The notes beneath the pieces were generated by a model that saw only the letters and a program-made list of their open reading frames with translations, did not search any database and was not told the origin of the DNA. Below, piece by piece: positions 21,085 to 31,976 of a stretch of 64,000 nucleotides of DNA. Source of the stretch: Molanna angustata (lineage: Eukaryota > Arthropoda > Insecta > Trichoptera > Molannidae); the NCBI GenBank assembly GCA_963576475.1, contig OY754982.1, positions 10,001,546 through 10,065,545 on the forward strand, read 5' to 3'. Each line of letters opens with the position of its first letter. Positions within the stretch are counted from its first letter, which is position 1. A program made the translations under genes and the position numbers.

Positions 21085-21840
21085 TAGTTATATTCATCCC
21101 CGGAGTGGCTGCTCGTTGGATAAAACAAGAACTACCATCAAGCATATTTCATACCACTACCACTAAGAGACCAACCACAAACGTGGAGGCCAGTCAGTCA
21201 TGGCGAGGGTTTCCCACCCAACAGCGCCACGGTAACACGGTGACTCGACAGGGAACCTTACTAGCGTCTACAATCCGCATTCACCTGTTTCCGGTTTAGT
21301 AAGTCAAAGTTTGCGGTATTAAGTCAAACGAGCTGTGAAATTTTATATTAAAAGCGAAAATATAAAACATATACTTAATTCTATTTATAAAGCAACTCGC
21401 TCACGCGAGTCGCTATTATTATTGTAAACAAACTTAAACCTAACCTAAGAATGCAGAAAAGAAAGCTGTAGTGCAGCGTCGGCTACACCTGTCTCATCAG
21501 CATGGCGGACTACCGCCGAGTGGGTCGTGCACACTAGTCATGCCGGGGGGACTCCTCCACCCCTTAGTAGCTACTCGTGTAGGCGATTTACAGGAACCAC
21601 ACCACGTGAACAGTACTTTCACTTAATTATTTTTCCACGCCCAGTGAATGATGCAGGCTGGATCCTCGCCGCGTGTGACGAGTCACCGTCGAGCGAGACA
21701 TTAAGGCGTCTGCCATTCTCTTCCATAAGTAAGAATTGAAGGGGGCATCGACCTTTTGCTCAGAATCCTATGGTGGGGCTGCGGCCACCCCCAACTTTAC
21801 TGGCCCCCATGGCCACAACCTAGCCCGAACCTAGCAGTGC
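21085..21840. other. GC-richer patch of unknown origin
   Basis: Base composition is clearly higher in G+C than both flanks, with runs such as CATGCCGGGGGGACTCCTCC and GGGGCTGCGGCCACCCCC. No frame carries a known domain. Candidates are the 5' region of a LINE or a decayed host exon; neither is demonstrated. Confidence 0.35.
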
Positions 21841-21894
21841 ATACCTTCAATGAGTTTCATCATAATATTTTTGTGTGTATGGGGTATGTATTTA

Positions 21895-22080
21895 TTACGT
21901 ACATACATACATAATACCATCACGCCATATCCCTTGCGGGGTAGGCAGAGAGGACCGAACGCCACATTTTTCTATCCTGGCACGCATCCCTCGCCTCGTC
22001 CACATTCATGCATCGTCTCATACATGTTCGTCTATTGCTCCCACTTCTAACATTTACGTCTTTCAAAATATTATTTACGT
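21895..22080 (-). pseudogene. LINE-G 3' end, minus strand
   Basis: On the plus strand: TACCATCACGCCATATCCC, GGGGTAGGCAGAGAGGACCG, TCTATCCTGGCACGCATC and CATGCATCGTCTCATACATG. These are the complement of the NNRRTCMRRCMNVDEA end seen at 11900-11985 plus its 3' tail. Confidence 0.7.
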
Positions 22081-22550
22081 AGGTAATAAACTTAAATATG
22101 TAATTTTAGTGGGTCTTGGGTTCGCTGTACAGCCCAAAATATAAGTTCATTTGATATCATAGTGCATTAACTTAGAGCTGATTAGTTTTCGTTAATTTCT
22201 TCTCGATCATTTCATCTGTCATAACATTCAAAATGCTATCACGTTCTGGAAAACTTAGTTATTTAAGTTTTGGATTATATACAAAATTTATGTACTTCAT
22301 TAAAATGTTTTTATCGGCCATTTTTAACCGTTGAAGAAGAAAAAAGTCCAACCCATGCATTGGAGTGTAGTGTTGGCCATAACTCACCGGTTTTTTATAA
22401 ATCAAACGTGAACTAATATCTACACATAAAAATAATTTAATTAGCCTTATAATATTATGCTTGTACGAGAACTGACTTAGATATCTTGACATTCCTATAT
22501 TTTTCAACTCACTCACGTCCACGCATCTCATACACGATACATATCTCATT
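22081..22550. other. No firmly recognised feature
   Basis: GTGTAGTGTTGGCCATAACTC near 22365 resembles the right edge of fam-2 (GTTGGCCACAACCCAC). The rest is unassigned. Confidence 0.35.
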
Positions 22551-22551
22551 A

Positions 22552-22690
22552 TTAAAATATATAGAACATTCAAAATTGCATTGATAAGGGAACTCTAAGA
22601 AGGCATAACTTGTGAATGTTGACTGTAGGTGCTTTGAGTTCCTGGTTTTTCTATAAAATTACAACTTCGTCTCTATCGAGAAGATATAAA
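22552..22690 (-). repeat. fam-4 copy, minus strand
   Basis: AATATATAGAACATTCAAAA, GAAGGCATAACTTGTGAATG, CTGTAGGTGCTTTGAG and ACAACTTCGTCTCTATCGAG match the complement of 57595-57780. Confidence 0.65.
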
Positions 22691-23155
22691 TTGTGTTAAA
22701 AATATCATACACGCTCTTTTATTATTATTACTTCTTTTTTTTCTTTAAGTTCCTATCTGTGTGGTCTTGCCAACTCACAATAAGTATGCTTGATTTTGTT
22801 AATTTTATTTATGTGAAAACACAAAGACTAAGGCGTTGCTCAAAAGTTGTGAGGGATAACTCATACAATACAGATATAAGTTATTTATAAACGCCAAGAG
22901 TAAAATATTATTTTACAGTCAGTTTTTATTAACAACATCTCTATTATTTGAATGTCTAAATTAACCGTTGTAGTTTACGAAAGTGTTAACCTTTCATCGT
23001 GCGGCCATTTTGATAAATTCATTTATTTCGCAAACAAGAATGAAGCAAAAAATAAAACAATAGAATCGCATAACTGGTCCATAGATACAATAATATTAGG
23101 TATGGTATTCAACTCTACAACAATAATAATATAATAAAATAAGGATATAATAATA
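22691..23155. other. No recognised feature
   Basis: AT-rich, no supported element. Confidence 0.35.
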
Positions 23156-23159
23156 ATGC

Positions 23160-23450
23160 CGCATTAAGTATTTACACATCTCTATTTTGTTTACAAATGC
23201 CCACCAGAGTCGAAACCGTAATGTGTTCAAATAACGCGAAAGCACTGGATGCAGATAAACAGGGATTGCAAAAAAAACATATATTTTTTGATTTTTCGCA
23301 ATCAATCTTTCTGCTGTTGTACATATATGATGTTGCCATACTTTGTAATTTGGTTGGTTGGAATAAATTGCCAAATAACAATTAACCCGCCAGTGTGTCA
23401 TCTGTTCATTTTATGTACAAAAAGATAAATATAAAATTAATAAACAAACT
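23160..23450 (+). repeat. tail-H LINE 3' end
   Basis: TTTGGTTGGTTGGAATAAAT, TGCCAAATAACAATTAACCC, GCCAGTGTGTC and TTATGTACAAAAAGATAAAT correspond to the other tail-H copies (31530-, 33112+, 63958+). No in-frame coding part was recognised. Confidence 0.6.
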
Positions 23451-23599
23451 GCTAGACTTAGAACATCTATTTATAATGACGTATATGTAAATGGTATGAT
23501 AAAGAATAATAAAAAACAATTGAAAGATTTTTTCCCATTTTTTTATAACATCATAAAATGATGATAGCAAAGTGAGGACATACAAGACCTGTGCTCGCC

Positions 23600-23890
23600 T
23601 GATTGTGGCATTGAGACGAGGACCCATTGCGGGACTGACAATTGGAAATTCCGATATAAGAAGGAATTGCGATGTTGTGAGATCGGGAAGATTGAAGAAG
23701 AATGGAGAGATCGAGAGAGCAGCTACTGAAATAGTAGTGAACAGAACGGCCAACGAGTAATCATCGGGCACCCGACCCCAGGAAGACCACACAAACGGTG
23801 GAGAGATAGTTGGTCATCATAACCCAGAAACAGACACCGAGCAATAACTGGACATAGTCCTAGAGAAAACAGCAGCAGAAGAAGAAGAAG
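23600..23890 (+). pseudogene. LINE ORF2 C-terminus (GRPHKRWRDSW type)
   Basis: Reads GHPTPGRPHKRWRDSWSS and then PRNRHRAITGHSPRE, ending in a (GAA)n tail at 23875-23892. Same family as 16325-16605. Confidence 0.6.
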
Positions 23891-23892
23891 AT

Positions 23893-24190
23893 ATATTATA
23901 TACAATACATTCAAGAGCTGTGTCAGAGAAGATAGTTCTCAGGGAGGCATCTAACACTCAGGTCTTCTGGATCACAGAGTAACAACTCTCTAAAGGAATT
24001 GGACAGAGCTAACAAAGCGGCTTAGTGTGATAGATGCTTTAGTGTGGGTGGTCTTATATAGTGGAATATACTGCCTCCAGATGTCCGCAGTGCACAAAGC
24101 AAGAGTACTTTATTTATAGGATACAACAATACAATAGTAAATAGAAGAATATATTTGAAATAAAAATATTTTAATGTGTGAAAAATGAAA
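23893..24190. other. No recognised feature
   Basis: No supported element. Confidence 0.3.
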
Positions 24191-24194
24191 TGGC

Positions 24195-24480
24195 AGGTTA
24201 AATAAATATTGAATTGCTATTTGGACAATTTATTGATAATGTATTAAATTTTTATTGTATTGTCTTGTTTCTTCGACAACTTATAGGTAGGTACCTACAG
24301 CAGATTAAATAAATATTGAATTGCTCTTTGGACAGTTTATAGATAATGCATTTAATGTTTATTATATTGTGTTGCTTCTCGGACAACTAATAGGTGCAGC
24401 AGATTAAATAAATATTGAATTGCTTTTTGGAGAGTTTATTGATAATGCATTTAATGTTTCTCGGACACTAATAGGTACAA
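24195..24480. repeat. Three tandem units of about 100 bp, SINE-A tail-derived
   Basis: AATAAATATTGAATTGCT recurs at about 24203, 24310 and 24409. Each unit ends in a GCTTCTCGGACAACTAATAGG-like word, which is the SINE-A minus-strand edge (compare 33240-33265). The array is therefore a duplicated SINE border plus flank. Confidence 0.7.
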
Positions 24481-24670
24481 AGTATGTATAATATTAATGA
24501 AGATGCACCCAATAACAATTTCTGGAGGCTTATACTATTTATCGTCTCACAGATCCAACGGAAAACACAATCAAAAACTGTGCCTCCACCAACAATCAAA
24601 CCCGAGACCTTTCGCTCAGAAGTTAATCTCACTAACTGAAGTTAAGTCTAACTAACTGAATCATGAAAGC
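24480..24670 (-). repeat. SINE-A copy, minus strand, degenerate
   Basis: Plus-strand words ACCCAATAACAATTTCTGG, ATCGTCTCACAGATCCAACG, AAAACTGTGCCTCCACC and CGAGACCTTTCGCTCAGAAG are SINE-A in reverse. Box A has decayed and contains a small duplication (CTAACTGAAGTTAAGTCTAA). Confidence 0.65.
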
Positions 24671-24759
24671 GAAACGATATTATTTTCGAATATGTCCCCA
24701 ATATATTGACGACTTCCAATCTCTCCAAATTCAATAAATATGGGAAATAAAAAAAAATA

Positions 24760-24965
24760 ATAAACACTTCCTTGCACCAAGTGGCGATTTTATTGCCGTA
24801 TGTCAATTTTTCAAAGTGACTAATGTTTCCAGCCCAGAGAAGCAATATTTTTGTGAGAAATGAATTTCAATAAATTTCTTCTCTACTGGGCATCGAACCC
24901 AGGATGCCTGCACAGAAGCTAAAGAGTTCACCAACTGTGCCACGGCAATATCATTTTTACAGGTA
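24760..24965 (-). repeat. SINE-C: second tRNA-derived SINE, minus strand
   Basis: The minus strand starts with a tRNA-like head: CCGTGGCACAGTTGG (box A), GCATCCTGGGTTCGATGCCC (box B) and AGTAGAG. About 140 bp of unrelated body follows, ending in an A-rich run near 24745-24760. The body differs from SINE-A and SINE-B. Single copy in the window. Confidence 0.6.
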
Positions 24966-25690
24966 TTTTTTGTCTTCCGACTACCATTTCGACTCATAAG
25001 GCCATATTCAACTGGTTTTATAAGAATCAAAATACTTGTCTAAATTAGGAGTATTTGCTGTTTTTTAATAACTTCGTGTTATTGAATTAAGTTAGCTGGC
25101 GTTGAATATCGTCGAACCGGCCCTGGTTGTGACATATAAACCACGCCTCCCGATCCCAGAAGCGTAATTCCTAATACCAGTTCGATTCAGTACCAGTGCT
25201 ATAATAGTGCCAAAGACAATATTATTACAAGTAAATAATACCCGGCAGTTGTATGTTGGAACCATAGACTCGAGATTATGACATTACTTGTGGTGTTATA
25301 TAGTCTCACTGGAATGGGCGGGTGTTGAGATTTATACAACACGCCTTTTGTCATTGAGGAAATATTTGATATTTATATCAATTTGATATATGCATTAAAA
25401 TTATGTAATGTTATTTTGTCTTATTTAAATATTTGCATAGACTCTTTACATTAATGCATCGAACAGGATTGAAACTCTTAAAAGAGTAGATAATAGTTAT
25501 TTAATATTATTGTAAATATGGTGACACAAAGTGCCAAAAACATTTATAATCAGGTTAATTTACTGAACGAATGTTGAGAATTTTATATTAGCAAGTGTCA
25601 ACTCAAGAGAGATACAGATAGCTGCAAAATACTAGAGTATGTCTCGTGGATGAGCAGAGCGCAATTTTGTGTTTATTTTGTGAATCCATA
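24966..25690. other. No recognised feature
   Basis: No supported element. Confidence 0.35.
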
Positions 25691-26320
25691 ACTTTTTAAG
25701 AGCGTTCCGACTAAAACAGATGCGTTTCTATTCCACTTAATCCAAGTTGATATTATATTACACTGATATGGGAACGTTCTCACTCCAATTAAGTCACGAA
25801 TTAGTTCAATTCCCTATTCTTTAACCATATTTTAGATGAATCAACCGTCAAAACGTTCTTATTCTAGTTCACACCTAATTGAAAGTGTACTAGTTAACCC
25901 CTAACCTAACCTAACCTTACCTTTTTTACAGCAGTCCGGGATATTTAAGTTAGTTGTAAACATTAGACGTAGGTATACGGAATAAAATAAAAATGGATAA
26001 TTTACAAGTGTTGCGTTAGCTGAAAATTAAAACCGATGAATATTAGTGCAGATCAATTTATATATGAGGTTAGCCGACATCACGCCGATATGACATTAAT
26101 ATACATGGCCGAATAGTGCGCAGTAGGTACACACAATTTGAGTTCAAATAATAATCTACGGTGCACTAATTTTGTGGTTTTAGTTTTAGGAACAACGTCA
26201 GTTACAAAATACGAATTTACGATCAAATGACCTAAATTCTAAAATTTTAGAACGTTTCTATTTTAGTTCAAACAGTTACTGAATTGGACGTAATAAGAGC
26301 AAATCGCCCTCCACGACGAA
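25690..26320 (-). mobile_element. fam-3 DNA-transposon-like repeat, minus relative to 44520
   Basis: About 620 bp co-linear with the complement of 44520-45125. Shared words include TTTTTAAGAGCGTTCC, CAGCAGTCCGGGATATTT, GGTGCACTAATTTTGTGG and CTAAAATTTTAGAACGTT. Both ends carry the ANGAACGTTCT motif next to TAGCTAAAAT-like sequence, resembling subterminal inverted repeats. No transposase frame. The (CCTAA)3 run at 25898-25920 lies inside the element. Confidence 0.7.
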
Positions 26321-26775
26321 AAATCTCAAGTTATTTTCCGGAAATTATATGCGTCATAATAAAACGTACCTATTTCTAAAATGTAAATCATGGAGCACAA
26401 TGCCACAAAGGTACTACCCTTACTAATGAATATTAAATTCCTACCTAACTGTCAATAATATTCCGCAAATGTCTGCTTGAGAATTGTTTTTTTTTAGTAA
26501 AGTAACTGACATGGTTTACTTACATAATCAGTCTTAGGTACTAATAAACGTGTTGTAAAATTTAAACCACCGTTTAACATCCGTGTAGGCAAAAACGTTA
26601 CCAATAAACGCTGTGTAGCAGATCAGTTGGTCAACGAATGTATATCTCTCATACAAATTTTACAAATCGCTTGCCCGCCTGTTCTAGGTAGTTTATGGGT
26701 TTATAGTCTGATTCTTATTCTTCAACTATCGCCATCGACAGTTGGATCTCATGTGTTACAAGCAACTAGTTTATT
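26321..26775. other. No recognised feature
   Basis: No supported element. Confidence 0.35.
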
Positions 26776-26900
26776 AAAATACAAAAAATACATATATTAA
26801 AACAATATAATATATACAAAACATAATCTAATACAACATCGCCTCCCTCTTAAAGCTGACAAAGCTTATGTAGGGGGAGGCCATGTGTAAAAAAAGGAAA
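26776..26900 (-). repeat. Probable LINE 3' UTR with hairpin, minus strand
   Basis: GCCTCCCTCTTAAAGCT and AGCTTATGTAGGGGGAGGC can pair, and AT-rich tail-like sequence lies on the minus-strand 3' side. No coding part is visible, so the assignment is tentative. Confidence 0.35.
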
Positions 26901-27650
26901 AAAATATTAATATAATATGATTTTTAGCTATAAATGTATGTATTTATTACATTTTATTTTATTTCACTTACATTTTACCTTATTTCACTCTATTCAAAGC
27001 ACACAGACAATGACTGGACAAATACAGGTGATACACAAGATATAAAACGCAGTCACGCTTAATGATATGTATACGTATACTATAATACCTTATTATAATT
27101 AAGCAGTGTAGGAAAAAAACAGAGAAAATGAATAATAAAGAAAAACGCATACATAAATTGGTCATATAGATTTGATGGCGACTCAGATCCACTTTTTGCT
27201 CGTGTACACCAAAACAAACACGCACAAACAACAACGATCATACCACTTCTATAACTAAAACCACCAAAAAATAATCAAATAATCAAAAATGAACAATCAA
27301 TTCTAATTTATAATATCCAACATACACAATATACACATCCTATTATTTTTTTACGGCGCTGGCCGATTTGCTAATGATATTAATAACAATTAAGCACTAC
27401 AAATAATAACACTCAATTATTATTACATATCCCCATTATACACTTCCTCAAAAGAATTAGCAGATCAATGCGTTAATTGTAAATTATTTAAAAGAACAAA
27501 ATAAAATGCAACAAACGCATCAAGCTTTTAATTGGGAATAGTTCACCCATCATATTTTTTATTATTGATATATTCTTTTTAATGTATTAACATTTATTTT
27601 GATATCTACGAGTAATAAATGATTAAGAAATAAAAATAAAATGAATACGT
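26901..27650. other. No recognised feature
   Basis: Very AT-rich; no supported element. Confidence 0.4.
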
Positions 27651-27654
27651 CTCT

Positions 27655-27815
27655 TTTTCCTGAAGTTACTAATCCTTGCAGGCAGCTCTTTTTGGCATTT
27701 TTGAACACAGTTTTGTGCAAGGTTCTCCGGATTCTTCTCAAGTTCTTCATAAGTTGTTCTTTCAGCCGTTATCAGTCCATTAAAGTAGAACGAGTGGTGG
27801 TGGTAGAAAAACATA
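27655..27815 (+). repeat. LINE-R 3' UTR fragment
   Basis: TTTTGTGCAAGGTTCTCCGG, ATTCTTCTCAAGTTCTTC, CGTTATCAGTCCAT and AGAACGAGTGGTGGTGG follow the order seen at 8440-8545, including the poly(A)-less GGTGGTGG end. Confidence 0.7.
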
Positions 27816-28460
27816 ATATCTTTACTACTCTCTTATGTATTTTGTCAATTATTGAAATATTATTTGTTTTGGGCTAGGGTCGGGAACTGCGGACGTCTGT
27901 TTCTATGTTCTTACAAACTACACACGGGTTCCTAGTTCTCAATAATGCAATGGAATATTAAATGTTCGCTATTCTTGTTCGTTTATTTGCTTTTGTAGAT
28001 CCAAACCTGAACAATGGTATAGTGATGTTTAAAGGTTAAATGAACACTTCTATGAGTTATAGTCCTTTGTAATAATTCCAATTTAGTTATATCTACTTCG
28101 ATCTCTATCGAAGGCGATCTTATTAAGTTATAACAAGCGTATAATGGTGTTCATGAATTATAATCAAATAGTATTGTTACTTATCTATACTGGAGAGACA
28201 GAGTTCCGAACGAGATTGTTCTTCAACGAATGAAAAAAGATCTTTTTTGTCTTTATGCTTGACTATATAAAGACAAGAAAATTGCAATACTTTGCGTACT
28301 TTAAGCACCAACTCTTGCAACTTTTAATCCAAGGAATGATACAAGAGAAAAGAGAACCAGTGCGACGAAGAATTTAATGGCTCTGTATCCTGAGACAGCG
28401 GTAGAAAAAGTAGGTACTAAATCAGAAACCTTGGTCTGATCATGAATTGTAATATTTCAT
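27816..28460. other. No recognised feature
   Basis: No supported element. Confidence 0.35.
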
Positions 28461-28464
28461 GGTC

Positions 28465-28600
28465 GGGTCATATAAAGGGAGCCAACGGATCCTTCGAACT
28501 TTTCGTGGACTAAACCGACTTAAAAACTATTTACCAGTTAAGACTAAAATCACTCTAACTCAACAACTCATGCTTCGTCACGTGCCAGCTCACAAAAACT
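28465..28600 (+). pseudogene. LINE RT fragment (Jockey-like)
   Basis: Reads RTFRGLNRLKNYLPVKTKIT then LTQQLMLRHV, the segment just after the RT palm in Jockey-group proteins (LRxLxRLKxxLPxxTKxxLxQxLxLP). Too short to classify further. Confidence 0.6.
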
Positions 28601-28668
28601 CATGTTAGCAAGAAAAGTGTATCTATATTCTTGTTCATTAGTCGCGAAGTAATATATGTCTAAAACCT

Positions 28669-28709
28669 ATTTCTATTTATATTAACCTTGAGTTAATATA
28701 AATAGAAAT
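28669..28709. other. Perfect 17-bp-stem hairpin
   Basis: ATTTCTATTTATATTAA and its exact complement TTAATATAAATAGAAAT are separated by seven bases (CCTTGAG). Function unknown; the sequence is not terminator-like in context. Confidence 0.75.
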
Positions 28710-28739
28710 ATGTTATAATTGAAGTCGAACGGAGCAAGC

Positions 28740-29215
28740 AGCAAACTGACCCTAGACATTCAATGTATGGCTCACAGCCGCATCAGTGCAGACTCAAGTC
28801 CAGAAGAAGCTTCCTGGAGATGACCGCCCCTATAGTTGGCCTCCCCGAGGCCCGAAGGCTGTCACTGTGGCGTGATAGTGTCGAACGCACTCAGTTACCA
28901 TCCGCGGAGTACGTGTCAGTGGGACACAACCTGCCTTATCCAACATGGAGAGCGCTCAATAGGCTCAGAACGGGTGACTCCTGCTATTACAGTGACCTCA
29001 AGAAATGGGGTTACAGAGAGGAAGACATCTGCGAGTGTGGCGCCAGACAGGACAACGTGCACCTACTGTCATGTCCCATGATAGGAGCGACATGCACGCA
29101 CCAAGACACAGTACATAGATAGCAAACACTAGTGGAATCCGAGTGGCCGAATATTGGGGGCTACGAATATGATGGTGTTCCGGACACGGAAAGTATGTAA
29201 GTAACCTTGAGTTTT
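28740..29215 (+). pseudogene. Non-LTR retrotransposon C-terminal zinc-binding end
   Basis: The frame at 28763-29122 reads YPTWRALNRLRTGDSCYYSD, LKKWGYREEDICECGARQDN, VHLLSCPMIG. The motif W-x-x-LNRLRTG...L-x-KWG...CxCG-x4-(D/T)-x2-HLL-x-CP is a recurrent C-terminal domain of insect LINE ORF2, with CxC...H...C as likely zinc ligands. G+C is higher than in the flanks. A stop at 29120-29122 truncates the frame, while related sequence (SEWPNIGGYEYDG) continues just beyond. Confidence 0.7.
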
Positions 29216-29394
29216 TAACCATTATTTTTTTTCCATTATTAACCGTTATCTAACCATTTTTTAAACGATTAAATGCAGTCGGTGCATTAAAGCAAATTGA
29301 TGTGCCATTGTTGTCTACTAAAAGGTACACAAAAAATTATATTTAGGTACTGATTGACGTGAATTACGGATTTGTTGTTGTTGCTGCTGAACAT

Positions 29395-29462
29395 AGAAGT
29401 TGGAGGCGAAGGCTGACGGAGGCCGAGGCTCGATATGGGCTGTAGGGCCATCGAAGAAGAAC
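29395..29462 (+). pseudogene. LINE extreme C-terminus
   Basis: Reads WRRRLTEAEARYGL then stop, GHRRR, a common last-residue pattern of insect LINE ORF2, ending in a GAAGAAG tail. Confidence 0.5.
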
Positions 29463-29710
29463 ATATTTGATATATTTTTTTAATTTATTGAAATTTCTGA
29501 CCACCACACTACTGCCCTCATTAAATAATATTTTCTTAGTCCACTCAGTTTCAACTGTATGTATATAATACGATTACATCAAGGTCATTTTTTGTACCTA
29601 TACTCAAGGCTTATTATAGGTAGTAATATAAAAGCATACATACCAACATACTTTATTGTTTTTTAAGGAGTATAACATGTTCTTTATGTCGGACTTGATT
29701 TAAATGTCTG

Positions 29711-30637
29711 GGACCCTATTCTCCAATCTCGCACTATCGGTGTCGTATGCGACATATTATTACTTTCGCACGATTTCTAGAATATGCTATTCTTGAGTCT
29801 CACGTGCGACATAGTCGAATGAAAATCATTCGAGATTTTGACGAGTGGTATAGGACCAATCGACATTCAATGTCGCATGCAAGTCGCATGATTTTATCTG
29901 TCAAAAATGGTCGCCATATTGCATTTACATACGGCAAGCGTCTGTATCAACAAGTATTTTCGTTATTTTGTAGTCACAATGGCAATTCGACGAATAAGTT
30001 ATTATATCTATTTAACAGTACATATAAAAATACATGGATGACGAAAACATTTTAAAACATTGGATTCTTTCACTTTGTTAATATATCTCCATTAATAAGT
30101 TTTGTAAATGTTCCTATTTTGTAACGAACTCCAAAAAACAATTTGTTTGCTATTGAATATTTCAATATAGGTACCCAATATTTCTTTATATTTGTCTAGT
30201 TTGTATGCTTGTGTTCTTTATTTGCAAATAATTTGTCTCTTACGTGTAAAAGTAAGAGACAAATTATTTGATTATTTGACAAATTACTAAAGTAAATTAA
30301 ATTTTTATAGTTGTTTTCTGATATTTTTTTTATAATATTAATGACTAATTGACTTAGAAATCAATCATATAATTGCATAGAAATAGGCTGTGTTTTGACA
30401 ACCATAGAAAAAAACGGCAAAAATATGCAATAAATGCTCAAAAAAAATATTTCAAACGCATCCCAAATGCTTTGTTGCCTATTCTTTCATGTGACATATC
30501 AATGTCGAACGATTTTAATGACGAATGATTTCAAGAATAGGCTAAAAGCCTACCATACGACATTTCATTCGACATTTTTTAGGCGACATAGTCGAATACG
30601 ACATTTACTGTGCGAGATTGGAGAATAGATACCCTGT
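29711..30637. mobile_element. Non-autonomous TIR element (about 930 bp)
   Basis: The left end, GGGACCCTATTCTCCAATCT followed by CGCAC, matches the inverted right end, GTGCGAGATTGGAGAATAGA followed by TACCC; about 25 bp with three mismatches clustered at the tip. Both arms are rich in the word GTCGAAT/ATTCGAC and GACATAGTCG. No transposase frame. The GGG start recalls PIF/Harbinger tips, but the flanking bases (TCT and TGT) are only an approximate 3-bp duplication. Confidence 0.75.
30226..30269. other. Perfect 18-bp-stem hairpin inside the TIR element
   Basis: AAATAATTTGTCTCTTAC and GTAAGAGACAAATTATTT are separated by eight bases. Exact complementarity in otherwise decayed DNA suggests recent origin, perhaps a templated or foldback insertion. 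Confidence 0.75.
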
Positions 30638-31250
30638 ATTGACAAAAATATATTCTTCGATTTTTTTGCGGTACAAACAATCTGTATGATGGGGGTTTGT
30701 GCGCGTATTTTTACGTCGTATTTCAATAGTCTAATTGTGATGAAGGTAATTGGATATTGGAGAAGGGGGCTCGGTCCCATTCATTGGCTATTGTTTGGAG
30801 AAATGTCAAATAATTCATTGAAACGATCCATAACATGTCATCTGTCGGCCGGTTGATCCAAGTTGTTTGAAATCTTAAGTCACTCGATGTCAACTGAGCT
30901 TTGTGTTTATTCGGCCTTTATTTATTAGCTCATGATACAATGGGTCTTCAAGAAATAATTCAACTCCTTGGATTTTAATTTATATTTTCTTGGTATAATA
31001 ATGATATTTTTTGTATTATATTAAAATATACCTATATCAACCTTAAGATTGTCGGACACAGTGCATTATGAGGAAGTTTAAAAAAACAATAATTATTGCA
31101 ATAATTAATAATAATAATAATTAATAATTTATAATAATTAATTATTAATCAATAATTAATAATTTTGTGCGTTGAGGTCTTTTGTATATGTATTGTACTT
31201 TTTATATTTTTATACTTTTATACCTTATTGAAAATTTCTGTAGCAAAAAT
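30638..31250. other. No recognised feature
   Basis: AT-rich, including an (AAT)n-like palindromic patch near 31090-31160. Confidence 0.4.
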
Positions 31251-31257
31251 CTAGATG

Positions 31258-31400
31258 GGTCGATGGCAGAGCGGTACGCGCATTGGGTTGGTAATCCAAT
31301 GGTCGCGAGTTCGAATCCTGCCTCGACCGATTTCGTTTACCAAAAGCAGAAGCATTTATGCTTATTTTAGGGAACGTAGGAAGATGTATATGTACTTTTT
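31258..31400 (+). repeat. SINE-B, best-preserved copy
   Basis: The head at 31258-31330 folds like a tRNA: GGTCGA at the start pairs with TCGACC at the end, box A is TGGCAGAGCGG, and box B is GAGTTCGAATCC. A body follows with AGCATTTATGCTTATTTTAG and GGAACGT, also found at 60300-60335 behind the same type of head. The shared body makes this a SINE rather than a tRNA gene. Confidence 0.7.
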
Positions 31401-31529
31401 TTACAAGGATATATTCATTTTATAAAAAAATCAAAAAAATAAAAATATTGCGTAATTATTATTAGTAGGTATTAGCTTCGCCTAGTGAGGTTATAAATTC
31501 CATTATAATATTTAAGTTTAGTTATATTG

Positions 31530-31860
31530 TATTTATTTACTTTTTTGTACATAATATAAAAAATATATTGCACACTGGCGGGCTTATTGCCATTAGGCAA
31601 TTTCTTCCAACCAACCAAATTACAAAGATTACAAAGTATGACAAAATAGTGAATGTACATAAAAAATGAAATATATATTACACTAAGATAACAATTAAAA
31701 CAGAAAAAATGAAAATACTACATAGAAAAAAAGGATAGGGTAAGGACAAGGAAAGGAAATCGGGATCAGGTGTTCAGGGATAACTATTCCTCTTTTTAGT
31801 TTTTTCTTGAAAATACAAATTGAATTAGACGACGCAATATCCGGACTTAGGCTTTTGTAT
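31530..31860 (-). repeat. tail-H LINE 3' end, minus strand
   Basis: On the minus strand the block ends TTGCCTAATGGCAATAAGCC, CGCCAGTGTGCAATATA, TTATGTACAAAAAAGTAAAT. The upstream body extends to about 31860 (GACGACGCAATATCC). Confidence 0.65.
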
Positions 31861-31976
31861 TATGGAAATAAAAAAAACATTATATTTTAAAAAACATAGA
31901 TATATTTTTCTTAACGAAATACACCTTGGAATTTTTACCTGAAATCAATTAAGAGTGGTTGGAAAAGTGCAACAAT

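Noticed and set aside
25898..25920. Interstitial telomeric repeat (CCTAA)n
   Set aside because: Only about three units, and inside a fam-3 element whose other copy has a related CACCTAACCTAAC; no telomeric context.
31258..31330. Functional tRNA gene
   Set aside because: The head is tRNA-like with a pairing acceptor, but the downstream body recurs at 60300-60335, so it is a SINE.
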